Source: Candidatus Buchananbacteria bacterium (lineage in GTDB: Bacteria; Patescibacteriota; Patescibacteriia; 2-01-FULL-39-33). From it: a stretch of DNA of 53,179 nt. Each line of letters begins with the position of its first letter. The first letter of the stretch is position 1. The DNA is taken from the NCBI GenBank assembly GCA_903888345.1, contig CAISTG010000050.1, positions 1-53,179 on the forward strand. Direction: 5' to 3'. The notes beneath the pieces are model-generated. The model saw nothing but the letters and a program-made list of their open reading frames with translations. It had not been told where the DNA came from and searched no databases. The position numbers were made by a program, and so were the translations under genes. Shown here piece after piece: positions 42,275 to 49,986 of this stretch.

Positions 42275-42799
42275 ATGAGTAACACCGATTTTGTCAGTGC
42301 TTTTGGCCAGTCAGCCCAAATTCTTAACCTGATGTCGCGCCTCGCCCATCAACTGAAAACTCAGGGCGGTGAACAGAGCGACATCAAACTACTAGAAAAC
42401 GATCGAATTCTCGAGCGTGTGGCTCAGGTGATGATCCGGGCCGGCCAACTTCGTAAGCCTTTCCATATCTGGATGGAAAATGGGCCCGACTCCTGGATCC
42501 AAATCTATTTGCAAGAAATAAATTGTTCGAACTTTTCCGAGTTGAACAAATCGAGTTTCTGGCAAAGTGGCGCTCGTCTGGCAACTACCAAAGAATTGGA
42601 GTTGTTATGGAAAAAATATCCCGACATCCTGAAAGACGAAGATGAATTGACGATTGTCGGTGAACGAATTGAAAGTATCGGACCCAATCTACGCCATTAC
42701 GTAATGTCAAAGTCGGGTATTCGGGTCGCCTACTATCGGCCAACCGAGGCTTTCGACGCCAACTACCGTTTCGCCGTCACCTTTGATCCTAAATACTAA
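42275..42799 (+). CDS. Soluble orphan protein
   Basis: A 174-aa protein with an AAAGG site before ATG 42275. The N-terminal half is helical (ILNLMSRLAHQLKTQ, RILERVAQVMIRAG). The C-terminal half contains an aromatic stretch (FHIWMENGPDSWIQIYLQ) and ends in FAVTFDPKY. LATTKELELLWKKYP resembles the phrase used in small-family proteins where a residue is placed by a 'K/RELL' helix, but I recognise no domain. No signal peptide or TM helix. It is a single-gene unit with its own promoter and terminator. Function unknown. Confidence 0.75.
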   Translation: MSNTDFVSAFGQSAQILNLMSRLAHQLKTQGGEQSDIKLLENDRILERVAQVMIRAGQLRKPFHIWMENGPDSWIQIYLQEINCSNFSELNKSSFWQSGARLATTKELELLWKKYPDILKDEDELTIVGERIESIGPNLRHYVMSKSGIRVAYYRPTEAFDANYRFAVTFDPKY

Positions 42800-42811
42800 C
42801 CGTACAACCAC

Positions 42812-42838
42812 GCCGCGAACAACTGTTCACGGCTTTTT
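42812..42838 (+). terminator. Terminator of the 42.3-kb gene
   Basis: GCCG-C-GAAC (42812-42820) pairs with GTTC-A-CGGC (42825-42833), then TTTTT. Confidence 0.85.
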
Positions 42839-42846
42839 AATTAACT

Positions 42847-42873
42847 AAAAAAACGACAGACTAAGTCTGCCGT
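42847..42873 (-). terminator. Terminator of the pseudopilin-like gene
   Basis: A stem ACGACAGACT / AGTCTGCCGT spans 42853-42873, with one mismatch. The A run 42847-42853 is the T tract on the minus strand. Confidence 0.85.
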
Positions 42874-42912
42874 TATAAAGAACGAATATTTAGTTTACGA
42901 AAACAATCTTTA

Positions 42913-44271
42913 TCAAAAAACCATATCGCCATAGTTGGCGGGGTTATTTTTTCCGCCTTCGCTTTTCTCAAAAACATTTAGTTCAGCAAGATCATCTTTT
43001 CGGTCATGACCGATACTGTAAATTTTTCCGTCAACTAACTTGAATGGCTGACCGCTAAACGGATCAATGGGTACCGACTTAATGATGCCTGCCTCCACTA
43101 ATTGCTCCAAATTAGTTAATTTGGAGTGCGACTTGTTATACCAGGCTCGAGCAACCTTTAAATAGGTGCCACGATAGTACGCGTCGCGTCGTTTAAAAGC
43201 ATCCTTAGCCCGCAACAGCGCCGGCGCAGTAATATTCAGATAAACATTCGCCTTAATCGGACTAGAATCACCCTCCAAATAGGCTAGGGTTTCACGTTCT
43301 TGAATCGACTCGTAGGGGGCAGTGGCGAACTGTTCATCTTTGACGAGATATTCTTGCATCGCTGCCATGTTGCTGTGCTGCATCACAATAAAATATAGCC
43401 ACACCAGATTGCCGGCGATCGCCCGCGGTGCTTCAATCAGCGGGAATTTACTGCGATCGGCCATAGCCCACATCACATCGTATGCATAGCCACGCTGTGA
43501 GAACTTCTCCATCATGAAGCTCATGACCTGATTTTCTTGTTTCATTACCGCTGCATAACTAACAGCATTATTCGAGGCTACTTCCAACTCACCCATTACT
43601 ACTTGCAGCTGTGTCTCACTTAAACTATCGATGGTCGGCCACATGGCGCGCAAGGCAATCGTATCGATAGCAATACCAACTAACCCGTTAATCAAAACAC
43701 CGTTAGTGGCAACAGCTTGACCAAGCTTAAACGTATCGAAATAGTTTTGATAAGCGCCAGCAAAATCGCCACTACTTTCTTTGACTTTAGCGTCGAGCAC
43801 TTCCAATCGCGCCACATGACGGAAAACCGCCAAATATGCTAAGTGATCAAAATTGCTAGTAATATCGGGAACCGAACATGGCTTACTGATGCCCAGCTTT
43901 ACCAGCTTAAACGTCGTTTCGTTTTCCGCCGCTAATGCCAGTAACCGAGAATCGATTGGTTCCTTAACCGTATCGACTTCACACATATTGGAAAACTTAT
44001 TTTCCAGCGCGTTGCTTTTTTCAACATCACTGGTCCCAGCCAAAAATGTACTGGCTCTTCCAGCACAAAGCAAGTCATGGAAACCTTCTTTTTTGTAATG
44101 CAAGAAGTTTTCGATATACTGGCCCTGAGAGACTTTCTCATCAGTGAGTCTAGTAGCGTTGGGTAGCGGCACATTAAGCAACCCGCCACTCACTATCAGC
44201 ATCAGCAACGGCACCCAAATTCGTTTACGCAACCAAATTTTCTTTACTGGAGCAGTCGGAGTCTCGGTCAT
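42913..44271 (-). CDS. Membrane-anchored protein with a pseudopilin-like C-terminus
   Basis: A 452-aa protein. A basic N-terminus (KKIWLRKRIW) precedes one TM helix (residues about 19-36, VPLLMLIVSGGLLNV), so the rest should be extracytoplasmic. The middle is helical (LEVLDAKVKESSGDFAGAYQNYF), reminiscent of tetratricopeptide-like spacing. The C-terminal segment VPIDPFSGQPFKLVDGKIYSIGHDRKDD matches the 'P-x-DPF-x-G-x-P...y.iyS.G.D..DD' end of type II secretion GspG/pseudopilin-like proteins and related substrate-like proteins in Planctomycetes. The usual N-terminal prepilin motif is missing. GGGAGA precedes the ATG. Function unknown beyond cell-envelope location. Confidence 0.8.
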   Translation of the reverse strand: MTETPTAPVKKIWLRKRIWVPLLMLIVSGGLLNVPLPNATRLTDEKVSQGQYIENFLHYKKEGFHDLLCAGRASTFLAGTSDVEKSNALENKFSNMCEVDTVKEPIDSRLLALAAENETTFKLVKLGISKPCSVPDITSNFDHLAYLAVFRHVARLEVLDAKVKESSGDFAGAYQNYFDTFKLGQAVATNGVLINGLVGIAIDTIALRAMWPTIDSLSETQLQVVMGELEVASNNAVSYAAVMKQENQVMSFMMEKFSQRGYAYDVMWAMADRSKFPLIEAPRAIAGNLVWLYFIVMQHSNMAAMQEYLVKDEQFATAPYESIQERETLAYLEGDSSPIKANVYLNITAPALLRAKDAFKRRDAYYRGTYLKVARAWYNKSHSKLTNLEQLVEAGIIKSVPIDPFSGQPFKLVDGKIYSIGHDRKDDLAELNVFEKSEGGKNNPANYGDMVF

Positions 44272-44363
44272 CTTTTGCGTCTCCCATGGTTGTGGTTTTT
44301 TTCTAACTATTTAGCAACATCTAACTAATAATATTGAAAAGTACGCCCTCCTTTCTGTCCTCG

Positions 44364-44392
44364 ACGTTACTCCATTTTTGGCGCCCTGTCAA
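44364..44392 (-). promoter_or_regulatory. Promoter of the pseudopilin-like gene
   Basis: Minus-strand TTGACA (44392-44387) and TAACGT (44369-44364) with a 17-bp spacer. Leader of about 85 nt. Confidence 0.6.
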
Positions 44393-44408
44393 TTGCAGAT
44401 TTTTCGTA

Positions 44409-44440
44409 GAAAAAAATAACCCCATCTAAATGAGGTTATT
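44409..44440 (-). terminator. Terminator of the TfoX-domain operon
   Basis: Minus-strand AATAACC / GGTTATT stem within 44415-44440, followed by the T tract (A run 44409-44416 on plus). Confidence 0.8.
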
Positions 44441-44471
44441 AAAATTCAATTATTGGGACATATTCCACCAA

Positions 44472-44834
44472 TTATTTAGTTTTAGTTTTATACCAACCGA
44501 CCAGTAACGGCATGATAAAAGTTAAGCCATAATAGATATAAACATCCAATTTATAATAACCATCCGCCGGCTGAAACACTTTAACTAACAATAAGTAATC
44601 AAGAATAATAGCAATCAACGTCCAAACAATAGCCACCGCTAAATAATATTTTAACGATCCACTGGTAATCTTTTTAAATAGCACTAAAAGAGTGACGATG
44701 ATTCCAAAAGGCATAATCAACCAGCCTAGTAAAGCCGGAGGAATGAACGCAAAAAATATTATCCCTAAAATATAGCCGAACAGCCACAAACCAAATCCCC
44801 AACCGAAGGCATCTTTAAAAAATTGTTTGGTCAT
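44472..44834 (-). CDS. Small polytopic membrane protein
   Basis: A 120-aa protein with about four TM helices: FGLWLFGYILGIIFFAFI, LLGWLIMPFGIIVTLLVLF, YYLAVAIVWTLIAIILDYLLL and YYGLTFIMPLLVGWY. Charged residues are confined to short loops and the tail (YKTKTK). No family recognised; small DUF-type inner-membrane proteins of this shape are common. It is the last gene of a three-gene minus-strand operon, 16 bp after the previous gene, and has no SD. Confidence 0.75.
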   Translation of the reverse strand: MTKQFFKDAFGWGFGLWLFGYILGIIFFAFIPPALLGWLIMPFGIIVTLLVLFKKITSGSLKYYLAVAIVWTLIAIILDYLLLVKVFQPADGYYKLDVYIYYGLTFIMPLLVGWYKTKTK

Positions 44835-44850
44835 ATAAATTATTTAAAAA

Positions 44851-45183
44851 TTAATCTTTAGCAATTATCCAATTGCCATCTCGATAGCGAGCAACGGTTG
44901 CGCCACTGACTGGCATTCCATCTTGATAATAAGTCACTTGAATATCGCTGACTGCACTTTCGCCTTCAGGATAGGTGCCTTGTCGAACATAGAGATACTC
45001 ATTAACTTCGCCCGCTTCCTCGCCTGGTGCCTCTGCTTCAAACCAATATAACCCTTGTTCATCTTCGCGTTGCTTAGTTGCCTTTACTTCTCCCCCAGTC
45101 AATTCTTGTAATACTGCTCTAACTTCCTCAATAGTCGAAACTTTTTCTGCTACTCGCTCCAATGAATTAAAATTTTCTTTCAT
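44851..45183 (-). CDS. Small acidic orphan protein
   Basis: A 110-aa acidic soluble protein. A helical N-terminus (LERVAEKVSTIEEVRAVLQELTGG) leads into a beta-rich half (GLYWFEAEAPGEE, EYLYVRQGTYP, IQVTYYQDGMPVSGATVARYRDG). The last part could be a small barrel or a cystatin-like sheet. No family recognised. It is the middle gene of the operon, 9 bp after the TfoX-domain gene, with no SD. Confidence 0.75.
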   Translation of the reverse strand: MKENFNSLERVAEKVSTIEEVRAVLQELTGGEVKATKQREDEQGLYWFEAEAPGEEAGEVNEYLYVRQGTYPEGESAVSDIQVTYYQDGMPVSGATVARYRDGNWIIAKD

Positions 45184-45192
45184 AAATATAAT

Positions 45193-45546
45193 TTACTTAA
45201 TAATTGTAGCCTGCTGACTTCGAGATTTTTTGATACTAGATGGCTTGACGTTATCAGAAGTTATTTCGACTAATCGACTCAGCCACTGACCATCTTCTAT
45301 TTGATCTTCATTAATTAACATCGAAGCTTTTGCTCCAGGATAAGGATAGCCCTCGCTGAAATCTTGACCGACATAAGCTAGACCAGGCGGAGTTATTTTT
45401 ATAAACAAGGAGTTATTACAAATTAAACCGACCACCTTATTATCACAGTACAAAGCATACTCCCCGAACATCTTGCGCACGGAAACATTTTTTAGTTGAA
45501 CCAATTGGTCCAAAATATAATCAGTATATGATTGCTTGGTCGACAT
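45193..45546 (-). CDS. TfoX N-terminal domain protein
   Basis: A 117-aa protein. YILDQLVQLKNVSVRKMFGEYALYCDNKVVGLICNNSLFIK is the characteristic TfoX/Sxy N-terminal sequence (the family pattern is 'r.MFGgyglY.dG..fali.dg.LylK'). KASMLINEDQIEDGQWLSRLVEIT completes the domain. TfoX/Sxy activates competence genes in Gammaproteobacteria, but the stand-alone N-terminal domain is widespread with unknown biochemistry. The tail is basic. It is first in a three-gene operon. Its promoter leaves a leader of about 8 nt, nearly leaderless. Confidence 0.92.
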   Translation of the reverse strand: MSTKQSYTDYILDQLVQLKNVSVRKMFGEYALYCDNKVVGLICNNSLFIKITPPGLAYVGQDFSEGYPYPGAKASMLINEDQIEDGQWLSRLVEITSDNVKPSSIKKSRSQQATIIK

Positions 45547-45560
45547 AAAATTATAATAAT

Positions 45561-45569
45561 ATTATAGCA
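45561..45569 (-). promoter_or_regulatory. Extended -10 promoter of the TfoX operon
   Basis: Minus-strand TTTTGC-TATAAT, with the hexamer at 45566-45561, only 14 nt before the ATG at 45546. Transcription would start about 8 nt from the start codon. It shares TTTGCTATA with the promoters at 16343 and 49900. Confidence 0.6.
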
Positions 45570-45603
45570 AAAATCAACCTAAGAAGACATCCGCCGGCAT
45601 CAC

Positions 45604-45632
45604 TTGACAAATGACTAAAAATTTGTTATGAT
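45604..45632 (+). promoter_or_regulatory. Promoter of the 45.7-kb orphan operon
   Basis: TTGACA (45604-45609) and TATGAT (45627-45632) with a 17-bp spacer. The leader of about 100 nt contains a short CCTC/GAGG hairpin followed by TTTTT (45655-45671), a weak attenuator candidate. Confidence 0.65.
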
Positions 45633-45742
45633 TTAGTGTTATTTATTAATAACGCCTCGAGTGAGGTTTTTGGCCTTTAACAATCGAATTAGGGAAGTTT
45701 CATCATCAACAATGGGTACAATCCCACCACAAGGAGCAGAAA

Positions 45743-46918
45743 ATGAAGCCAAATGAGTTGACTGAACAGCCCACCGTTTCTGACGCCGGCAATTTGCCGG
45801 TTAGTGAGGTTCGACGAACCAAAGATAAGGAATATTCGGTTCTGGTCGACTATACGGTAGTCGGCAAGATTTTTCTTGACTATTATGATCAGGTCGACAA
45901 GGTGCTCTTCTATAGCGCCATCCCCAGCCAGCGACGTCTCGTCAAAGAGCTGGCATTGTCGCATGCCGTTCAGTTCATGATCCGCCGCGCCATCCAGTCT
46001 GCTGAAGTTTTGGCTTTGGCACCGAACCGTGAACTGCACGAATACACTTGCGAAAACCTGATGCGCCTGGAGCAAATACCAGACTCCATTAAGAATCTGG
46101 ACGGCGTGAAGTTGGATGCCTACTTGACTCTGTTTGCCAAGGTCTCAGAAGGGCGCTTCATCAACTTGGCAGTGATGCTGGAAAACTTAGTCTGCGAAAT
46201 TGCCCATGACTGCGGTATTTTCGTTGGTTTGCAAAAAGTCGAAAGTTCTTTCTCTGACCGTCTCAAGCTGACCTTCTGCGTCACTTCGCCCGAACACTCG
46301 TTTAAGATCTGGAAAAGTGCGGATGGCTATGGTCGCATTGGCGATTACCGTCTGCACATTACGCCACCTTATCATCCAGTGCTCTCGGGCAAGACTAAAT
46401 TCTGCCTGATCAATGGTGACACCGACTGCTATATTCGGGGTAGTGAGGCAGGAATTCGTTCCATCTTCGCTCCGAAGGATGCCGTCGTAGGAGAAAGATT
46501 TTTCGGATCGTCGTGGTCCAAATTGAATCACCCCTTCTATGCCGAGGGCAAGACCTTAACAATTGAATTGTGCCCGATACTTTGTCTGTCACACGAAGGT
46601 TACCAGACTTTGTTTGAATTGCTCCGCGCTGCTCTGAACCAGGGCGACAGTTACGTCGCCGTTAGCGGTGGCTTTCGCTCGCACTATGAGTACGTTGGCA
46701 ATCTTCTGGCACGGACAGGAATCAAATCACCAGCCGGACGACACGGCACTTATAACTATCGCGGCAGCGAACATGATTGCGTTTGGGAATACCGAGTTCT
46801 GGAAGCAGAAAATCAATTGACTGGCGCGCTCCTACCCGACTGGTTTCTGCGCGAAGGTTGGTTGAAGCTTTACGAAGAACATTCACCGAAAGGAACAGAC
46901 AATGACGACGAAGATTGA
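45743..46918 (+). CDS. Large orphan protein, first of an overlapping pair
   Basis: A 391-aa soluble protein with AAGGAG before ATG 45743. N-terminal helical segments (ELALSHAVQFMIRRAIQSAEVLAL) are followed by a mixed domain with PPYHPVLSG and CLINGDTDCYIRGSEAG, and a C-terminal part with TLFELLRAALNQGD and LPDWFLREGWLKLYEEH. No signal peptide, TM helix or catalytic signature is visible. The last 17 bp overlap the next gene in another frame, with that gene's SD (AAAGG) inside this one. I do not recognise a family. The two share size, composition and single-operon context, so they probably act together. Confidence 0.8.
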   Translation: MKPNELTEQPTVSDAGNLPVSEVRRTKDKEYSVLVDYTVVGKIFLDYYDQVDKVLFYSAIPSQRRLVKELALSHAVQFMIRRAIQSAEVLALAPNRELHEYTCENLMRLEQIPDSIKNLDGVKLDAYLTLFAKVSEGRFINLAVMLENLVCEIAHDCGIFVGLQKVESSFSDRLKLTFCVTSPEHSFKIWKSADGYGRIGDYRLHITPPYHPVLSGKTKFCLINGDTDCYIRGSEAGIRSIFAPKDAVVGERFFGSSWSKLNHPFYAEGKTLTIELCPILCLSHEGYQTLFELLRAALNQGDSYVAVSGGFRSHYEYVGNLLARTGIKSPAGRHGTYNYRGSEHDCVWEYRVLEAENQLTGALLPDWFLREGWLKLYEEHSPKGTDNDDED

Positions 46919-47876
46919 TCCCGAAAAGACCTTTACCGATGTGCCGGAAAATTTTTCTTCCGAATCCCAGCTGACTGCGGTCACAATCAGCAACAATAGC
47001 GCTGGCATCATTTTTGATAGCCTCGCTGATGTCGAGTTTGCTCTTCGCGTTTATAACGGAGAAGCCAAAGTAGCAGCACCAACCTCGAGCCATGCCAACC
47101 AAAACGAATTTCTCGACAACTTGGATCAGCAGGGCGGCGGAATTGGTGTTGCCTTCGGCCTTCTGGCGATTGACAAACAGCGGCAAGGCCGTGACTTTGT
47201 CGGTAGCATTATGGCGGAAGCCAAAAGTACACTGGCTGGCCATAGCATCTACTGTCGCGACTTCGACTACGACGGCATGGGTTCAAATTTCATGAAAACA
47301 ACCGTCAAGATTAAGGCACTTAAGGGCAAATTTGTGTTGGGACTCAATGCCGCCTGTGTTGGCAACAAGCCCGAACTCGATTTGGCAAAACTCCTGCAGC
47401 GACCCCTGGCCATTGCCAGTGTCTGGATTGAGCTGTCAATGAGTGTCGTTGACGATTACTGGTATAACACCAATTTGAGAGATGTCTTTGCTGCGCCGGT
47501 TACTTTCGTTGAAGCAAAAAATACCGAGTTCTGGGAACGCTTGGCCGAGATTCTGGCGATGCGTGACGACTCCCATTACAATTCAACACCGTGGAAGTAT
47601 GGTTTCACCTTCCGCCAGAGAATTGGCATTAAGCATCCCCTACACCGCCGAGACGGCACGATTGTGGCGATGGCCAAAGCTCGAGGCCTGAACTTGACCG
47701 GCTCCTCCTGGAACGTTTACAGTAACGAGCATGAGCCGGAAGAGCAAAAGCTCTATCTGTTGTTTAGCCTGGATGGCGACTACGAAAAGGGCTACGCCGT
47801 TGATCAAGATGAGCGCGCTGCCCTGGAATTGTTGACGCAGGAAACTGCCGTCTTACTGCTGAAACAAGTCAAGTAA
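46902..47876 (+). CDS. Orphan protein, second of an overlapping pair
   Basis: A 324-aa soluble protein beginning 17 bp inside the 45743 gene. Segments worth noting: NNSAGIIFDSLADVEFALRVYNGEAKVA (a strand-helix unit), GGGIGVAFGLLAIDKQRQGRD, SVWIELSMSVVDDYWYNT, and EEQKLYLLFSLDGDYEKGYAVDQDERAALELL at the C-terminus. No known motif. Many Asp/Glu residues and no TM helix imply a cytosolic protein. It ends the operon at a clear terminator. Confidence 0.8.
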   Translation: MTTKIDPEKTFTDVPENFSSESQLTAVTISNNSAGIIFDSLADVEFALRVYNGEAKVAAPTSSHANQNEFLDNLDQQGGGIGVAFGLLAIDKQRQGRDFVGSIMAEAKSTLAGHSIYCRDFDYDGMGSNFMKTTVKIKALKGKFVLGLNAACVGNKPELDLAKLLQRPLAIASVWIELSMSVVDDYWYNTNLRDVFAAPVTFVEAKNTEFWERLAEILAMRDDSHYNSTPWKYGFTFRQRIGIKHPLHRRDGTIVAMAKARGLNLTGSSWNVYSNEHEPEEQKLYLLFSLDGDYEKGYAVDQDERAALELLTQETAVLLLKQVK

Positions 47877-47891
47877 CATTTACGCACCTTA

Positions 47892-47918
47892 CCCCGCATT
47901 ACACTGTGCGGGGTTTTT
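47892..47918 (+). terminator. Terminator of the orphan pair
   Basis: CCCCGCA (47892-47898) pairs with TGCGGGG (47907-47913), followed by TTTTT. Confidence 0.9.
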
Positions 47919-47932
47919 ATTTTGACTAATTC

Positions 47933-47961
47933 TTGACAAATCAATGAGTCCGTGCTAAATT
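47933..47961 (+). promoter_or_regulatory. Promoter of the 48.0-kb orphan (CCGTGC class)
   Basis: TTGACA (47933-47938), 17-bp spacer ending CCGTGC, TAAATT (47956-47961). Same extended -10 block as at 14994 and 52340. Confidence 0.75.
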
Positions 47962-47970
47962 CGTTGATTG

Positions 47971-48033
47971 AGCAGGTGTTCTGCTTGATAGTTGACGGAA
48001 CGTCAGCTTCTTTACAACTACGGAACGTAGGAG
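47971..48033 (+). promoter_or_regulatory. Leader with three hairpins, the last holding the SD
   Basis: AGCAG-GTGTT-CTGCT (47971-47985), TGACG-GAA-CGTCA (47993-48005) and CTACG-GAA-CGTAG (48018-48030). The second and third share the ACGGAACGT core. The SD TAGGAG (48028-48033) overlaps the last stem. Confidence 0.55.
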
Positions 48034-48041
48034 AAAATCGC

Positions 48042-49067
48042 ATGAAAGCAACCGCACCGAAGAATCAGAAGTTAATCAAGCAATACCCGTTTGTGACTAA
48101 GCTACTTCAGAAATGGCTAGAGCCATATACCAGATGGCATAACACTCCGGAAGAAGCGCTACGGGTTGATGACCTGACCATTAAGGTCGAGCGAGCGGAT
48201 GGAAAACTGATGTTTCGTCGTGCCGACAATGTTGGCCTGGGTGAAAATTCATTCATTTTCCAATCCGGCGAGAAGCGCAAGGGTCAACTCATGCGCCGCG
48301 GTGAATATGCCTTTGCTATTGATAAGCAAGGAGCGATTATTAATCAACTCCAGTTTCCGCGTAATCGTGAAGAGCAGCGAAAATTTGACGGTGACACTTA
48401 TGCCTTCGCAGTACTTTGGGGGTCTAAAACCCTGAACGCAACCGGCACCTCACATATGTATTCCAACCCATTAGATGATGTCACCAAATATATCGTCTGG
48501 GTCACGGTTGAGGCATGGCATGCCGACACTAAGAATGATGAAGGCCTTGAATCGCGCTTTGGCGCCGTTCTTGATCGTTCGGTTCACATTACTATTTACG
48601 GTGAGCCAAAAGAAGGCTTTCGTAAACTTCAAGAAACTTCCAATGTCTACGAGCATCTAGTGTTGGATAGCCACAACATGATTCGCGGCGCCATTAAAAA
48701 AGATTACGACCTCATCACTATGGGTGGCATGCTTTACGAATTGTGCATCGCCTTCCAAGACGAAGTCTATTTCAATGGCATGAAGGAAATCTTTAACAGC
48801 GGCGAATTTCGTGGTGCGTCAGGCCAATTCGATTCGGTAAAAGTACTGGTGGCGGAAATGTGTGGCTATGAACGTATCATGATTGAAGACAGTGAGAGTT
48901 TCATCTCCTTGCAACTTCGTCCTGATGCCAAAAATCTTTACGTACTGGGTCAGCGAGGCACTCTCCCTCAGCTCCGCAATTTGATTAAGACAGTGATTCG
49001 GCTCTGGAATCAAAAACCCGAGTTACGAAAAAATTTCATTTCCGATCAGAATGTTACGGTGATGTAA
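48042..49067 (+). CDS. Large orphan protein with hairpin-rich leader
   Basis: A 341-aa soluble protein; ATG 48042 is chosen for TAGGAG 8 nt upstream. The longer in-frame start at 47952 would fall inside the promoter. Basic N-terminal 40 aa (KNQKLIKQYPFVTKLLQKWL) are followed by mixed alpha/beta sequence with VTVEAWHADTKNDEG, KDYDLITMGGMLYELCIAF and a C-terminal LRNLIKTVIRLWNQKPELRKNF. No motif that I recognise. A single-gene unit with a CCGTGC-class promoter, resembling the two preceding orphan genes in size and style. Confidence 0.8.
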   Translation: MKATAPKNQKLIKQYPFVTKLLQKWLEPYTRWHNTPEEALRVDDLTIKVERADGKLMFRRADNVGLGENSFIFQSGEKRKGQLMRRGEYAFAIDKQGAIINQLQFPRNREEQRKFDGDTYAFAVLWGSKTLNATGTSHMYSNPLDDVTKYIVWVTVEAWHADTKNDEGLESRFGAVLDRSVHITIYGEPKEGFRKLQETSNVYEHLVLDSHNMIRGAIKKDYDLITMGGMLYELCIAFQDEVYFNGMKEIFNSGEFRGASGQFDSVKVLVAEMCGYERIMIEDSESFISLQLRPDAKNLYVLGQRGTLPQLRNLIKTVIRLWNQKPELRKNFISDQNVTVM

Positions 49068-49094
49068 ACTCGTACTTTAAGTGAGAATTAATAT

Positions 49095-49127
49095 ACGCCA
49101 AGAACATACGTTCTCGGCGTTTTTTTA
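49095..49127 (+). terminator. Terminator of the 48.0-kb gene
   Basis: ACGCCAAGAAC (49095-49105) pairs with GTTCTCGGCGT (49110-49120) with one mismatch, followed by TTTTTTT. The right arm TTCTCGGC is shared with the terminators at 14810 and 52989. Confidence 0.88.
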
Positions 49128-49146
49128 TTGGCAATAATTAAAAAAT

Positions 49147-49872
49147 TTATCGCAAAGTAAATATATCCACAAAGTGACCAACAACAAAACCTAAAGCCAT
49201 AGCCACGCCGCCAATAATCATAATTTCTAATCCCGCTAAGATAACTTTTTGTTTGGTAAAATTACTCATGGCAGCACCCAAGCAAAACAATCCAATTAAT
49301 GCCATGATAACGGAAATAATAATCGCGACGGCGACTGGAAAAATTAAATAAGGCATCAGTGGAAATAAGCCGCCCAACATCCACGCAACAAACATTATCA
49401 CCGCCTTATAGAGCGGCCGCTTAAAACGATTAGGCACCACGCCCAATTCTCGATAAGCCATTTCCTTTAACATTAAATTATTATCCCGCGCCGCGCACTC
49501 GGCCATCTTTTGAGAAATTTCTTCGGGCCAACCGTCGGCAATAAATAACTCAATCACCTCTTCTTTTTCTTCAATTAAACTACTTTCAATTTCCTCTTTC
49601 TCTTCGGCCAGAATGCGCTTCTCAATTTTTGTTTCGGTCACCAGTGAATTATAAGTGCCAATCGCCATCGATAAGGCCGCGGTAAAAATGATCGATAATC
49701 CAGCAAGCAAAATCGTAAAGCGATCATTAGATCCAACCGCAATACCGGTCAAAGCGCCTGATAACGACACCATACCATCCTGCATGCCAAACATAATTTC
49801 CCGACCATAAAGATGGATGAAGCTATGTTGATGATGCAAGAAATGAGGATTGCGATGTTTAGGTTCGTGCAT
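49147..49872 (-). CDS. VIT1/CCC1-family transporter (predicted iron/manganese)
   Basis: A 241-aa membrane protein. GREIMFGMQDGMVSLSGALTGIAVGS at about 24-49 is the family's first TM segment ('..r..vfG..DGlvs.~g...Gv.....'). SIIFTAALSMAIGTYNSLVTE gives TM2 with the conserved Ser-Met-(A/G)-x-G motif. An acidic cytosolic stretch (EEKEEIESSLIEEKEEVIE) matches the metal-binding insert of VIT/CCC1 proteins. Three further helices fill the C-terminus (LYKAVIMFVAWMLGGLFPL, AIIISVIMALIGLFCLG, LEIMIIGGVAMALGFVVG). Likely moves Fe2+ or Mn2+ across the cell membrane (family knowledge). No SD. Confidence 0.92.
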   Translation of the reverse strand: MHEPKHRNPHFLHHQHSFIHLYGREIMFGMQDGMVSLSGALTGIAVGSNDRFTILLAGLSIIFTAALSMAIGTYNSLVTETKIEKRILAEEKEEIESSLIEEKEEVIELFIADGWPEEISQKMAECAARDNNLMLKEMAYRELGVVPNRFKRPLYKAVIMFVAWMLGGLFPLMPYLIFPVAVAIIISVIMALIGLFCLGAAMSNFTKQKVILAGLEIMIIGGVAMALGFVVGHFVDIFTLR

Positions 49873-49899
49873 ATTTAAATATTATCTAATTATGAGTCA

Positions 49900-49929
49900 A
49901 CTATAGCAAATATTCGCTTAGGTGGCGAA
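49900..49929 (-). promoter_or_regulatory. Extended -10 promoter with conserved ATTTGCTATA block
   Basis: Minus-strand block TTCGCCACCTAAGCGAATAT then TTGC-TATAGT (49929-49900). It matches the 16343-16372 block at 22 of 30 positions. Leader of about 20 nt. Confidence 0.55.
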
Positions 49930-49950
49930 CCCGGTTGTAAGATGCTGCTT

Positions 49951-49981
49951 AAAAAAATAGACCTCGAATAAATTCGGGGTC
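49951..49981 (-). terminator. Terminator of the JAMM-like gene
   Basis: GACCTCGAAT / ATTCGGGGTC stem spans 49960-49981 with one mismatch. The A run 49951-49957 is the T tract on the minus strand. Confidence 0.85.
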
Positions 49982-49986
49982 GTTGT

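Noticed and set aside
45655-45671. Transcription attenuator in the 45.7-kb leader
   Set aside because: The CCTC/GAGG stem is only four to five base pairs and there is no visible alternative fold, so support is too weak for a separate feature.
46902-46918. Programmed frameshift joining the 45743 and 46902 genes
   Set aside because: The downstream gene has its own ATG and SD, and the 17-bp overlap contains no slippery heptamer. Ordinary translational coupling explains it.
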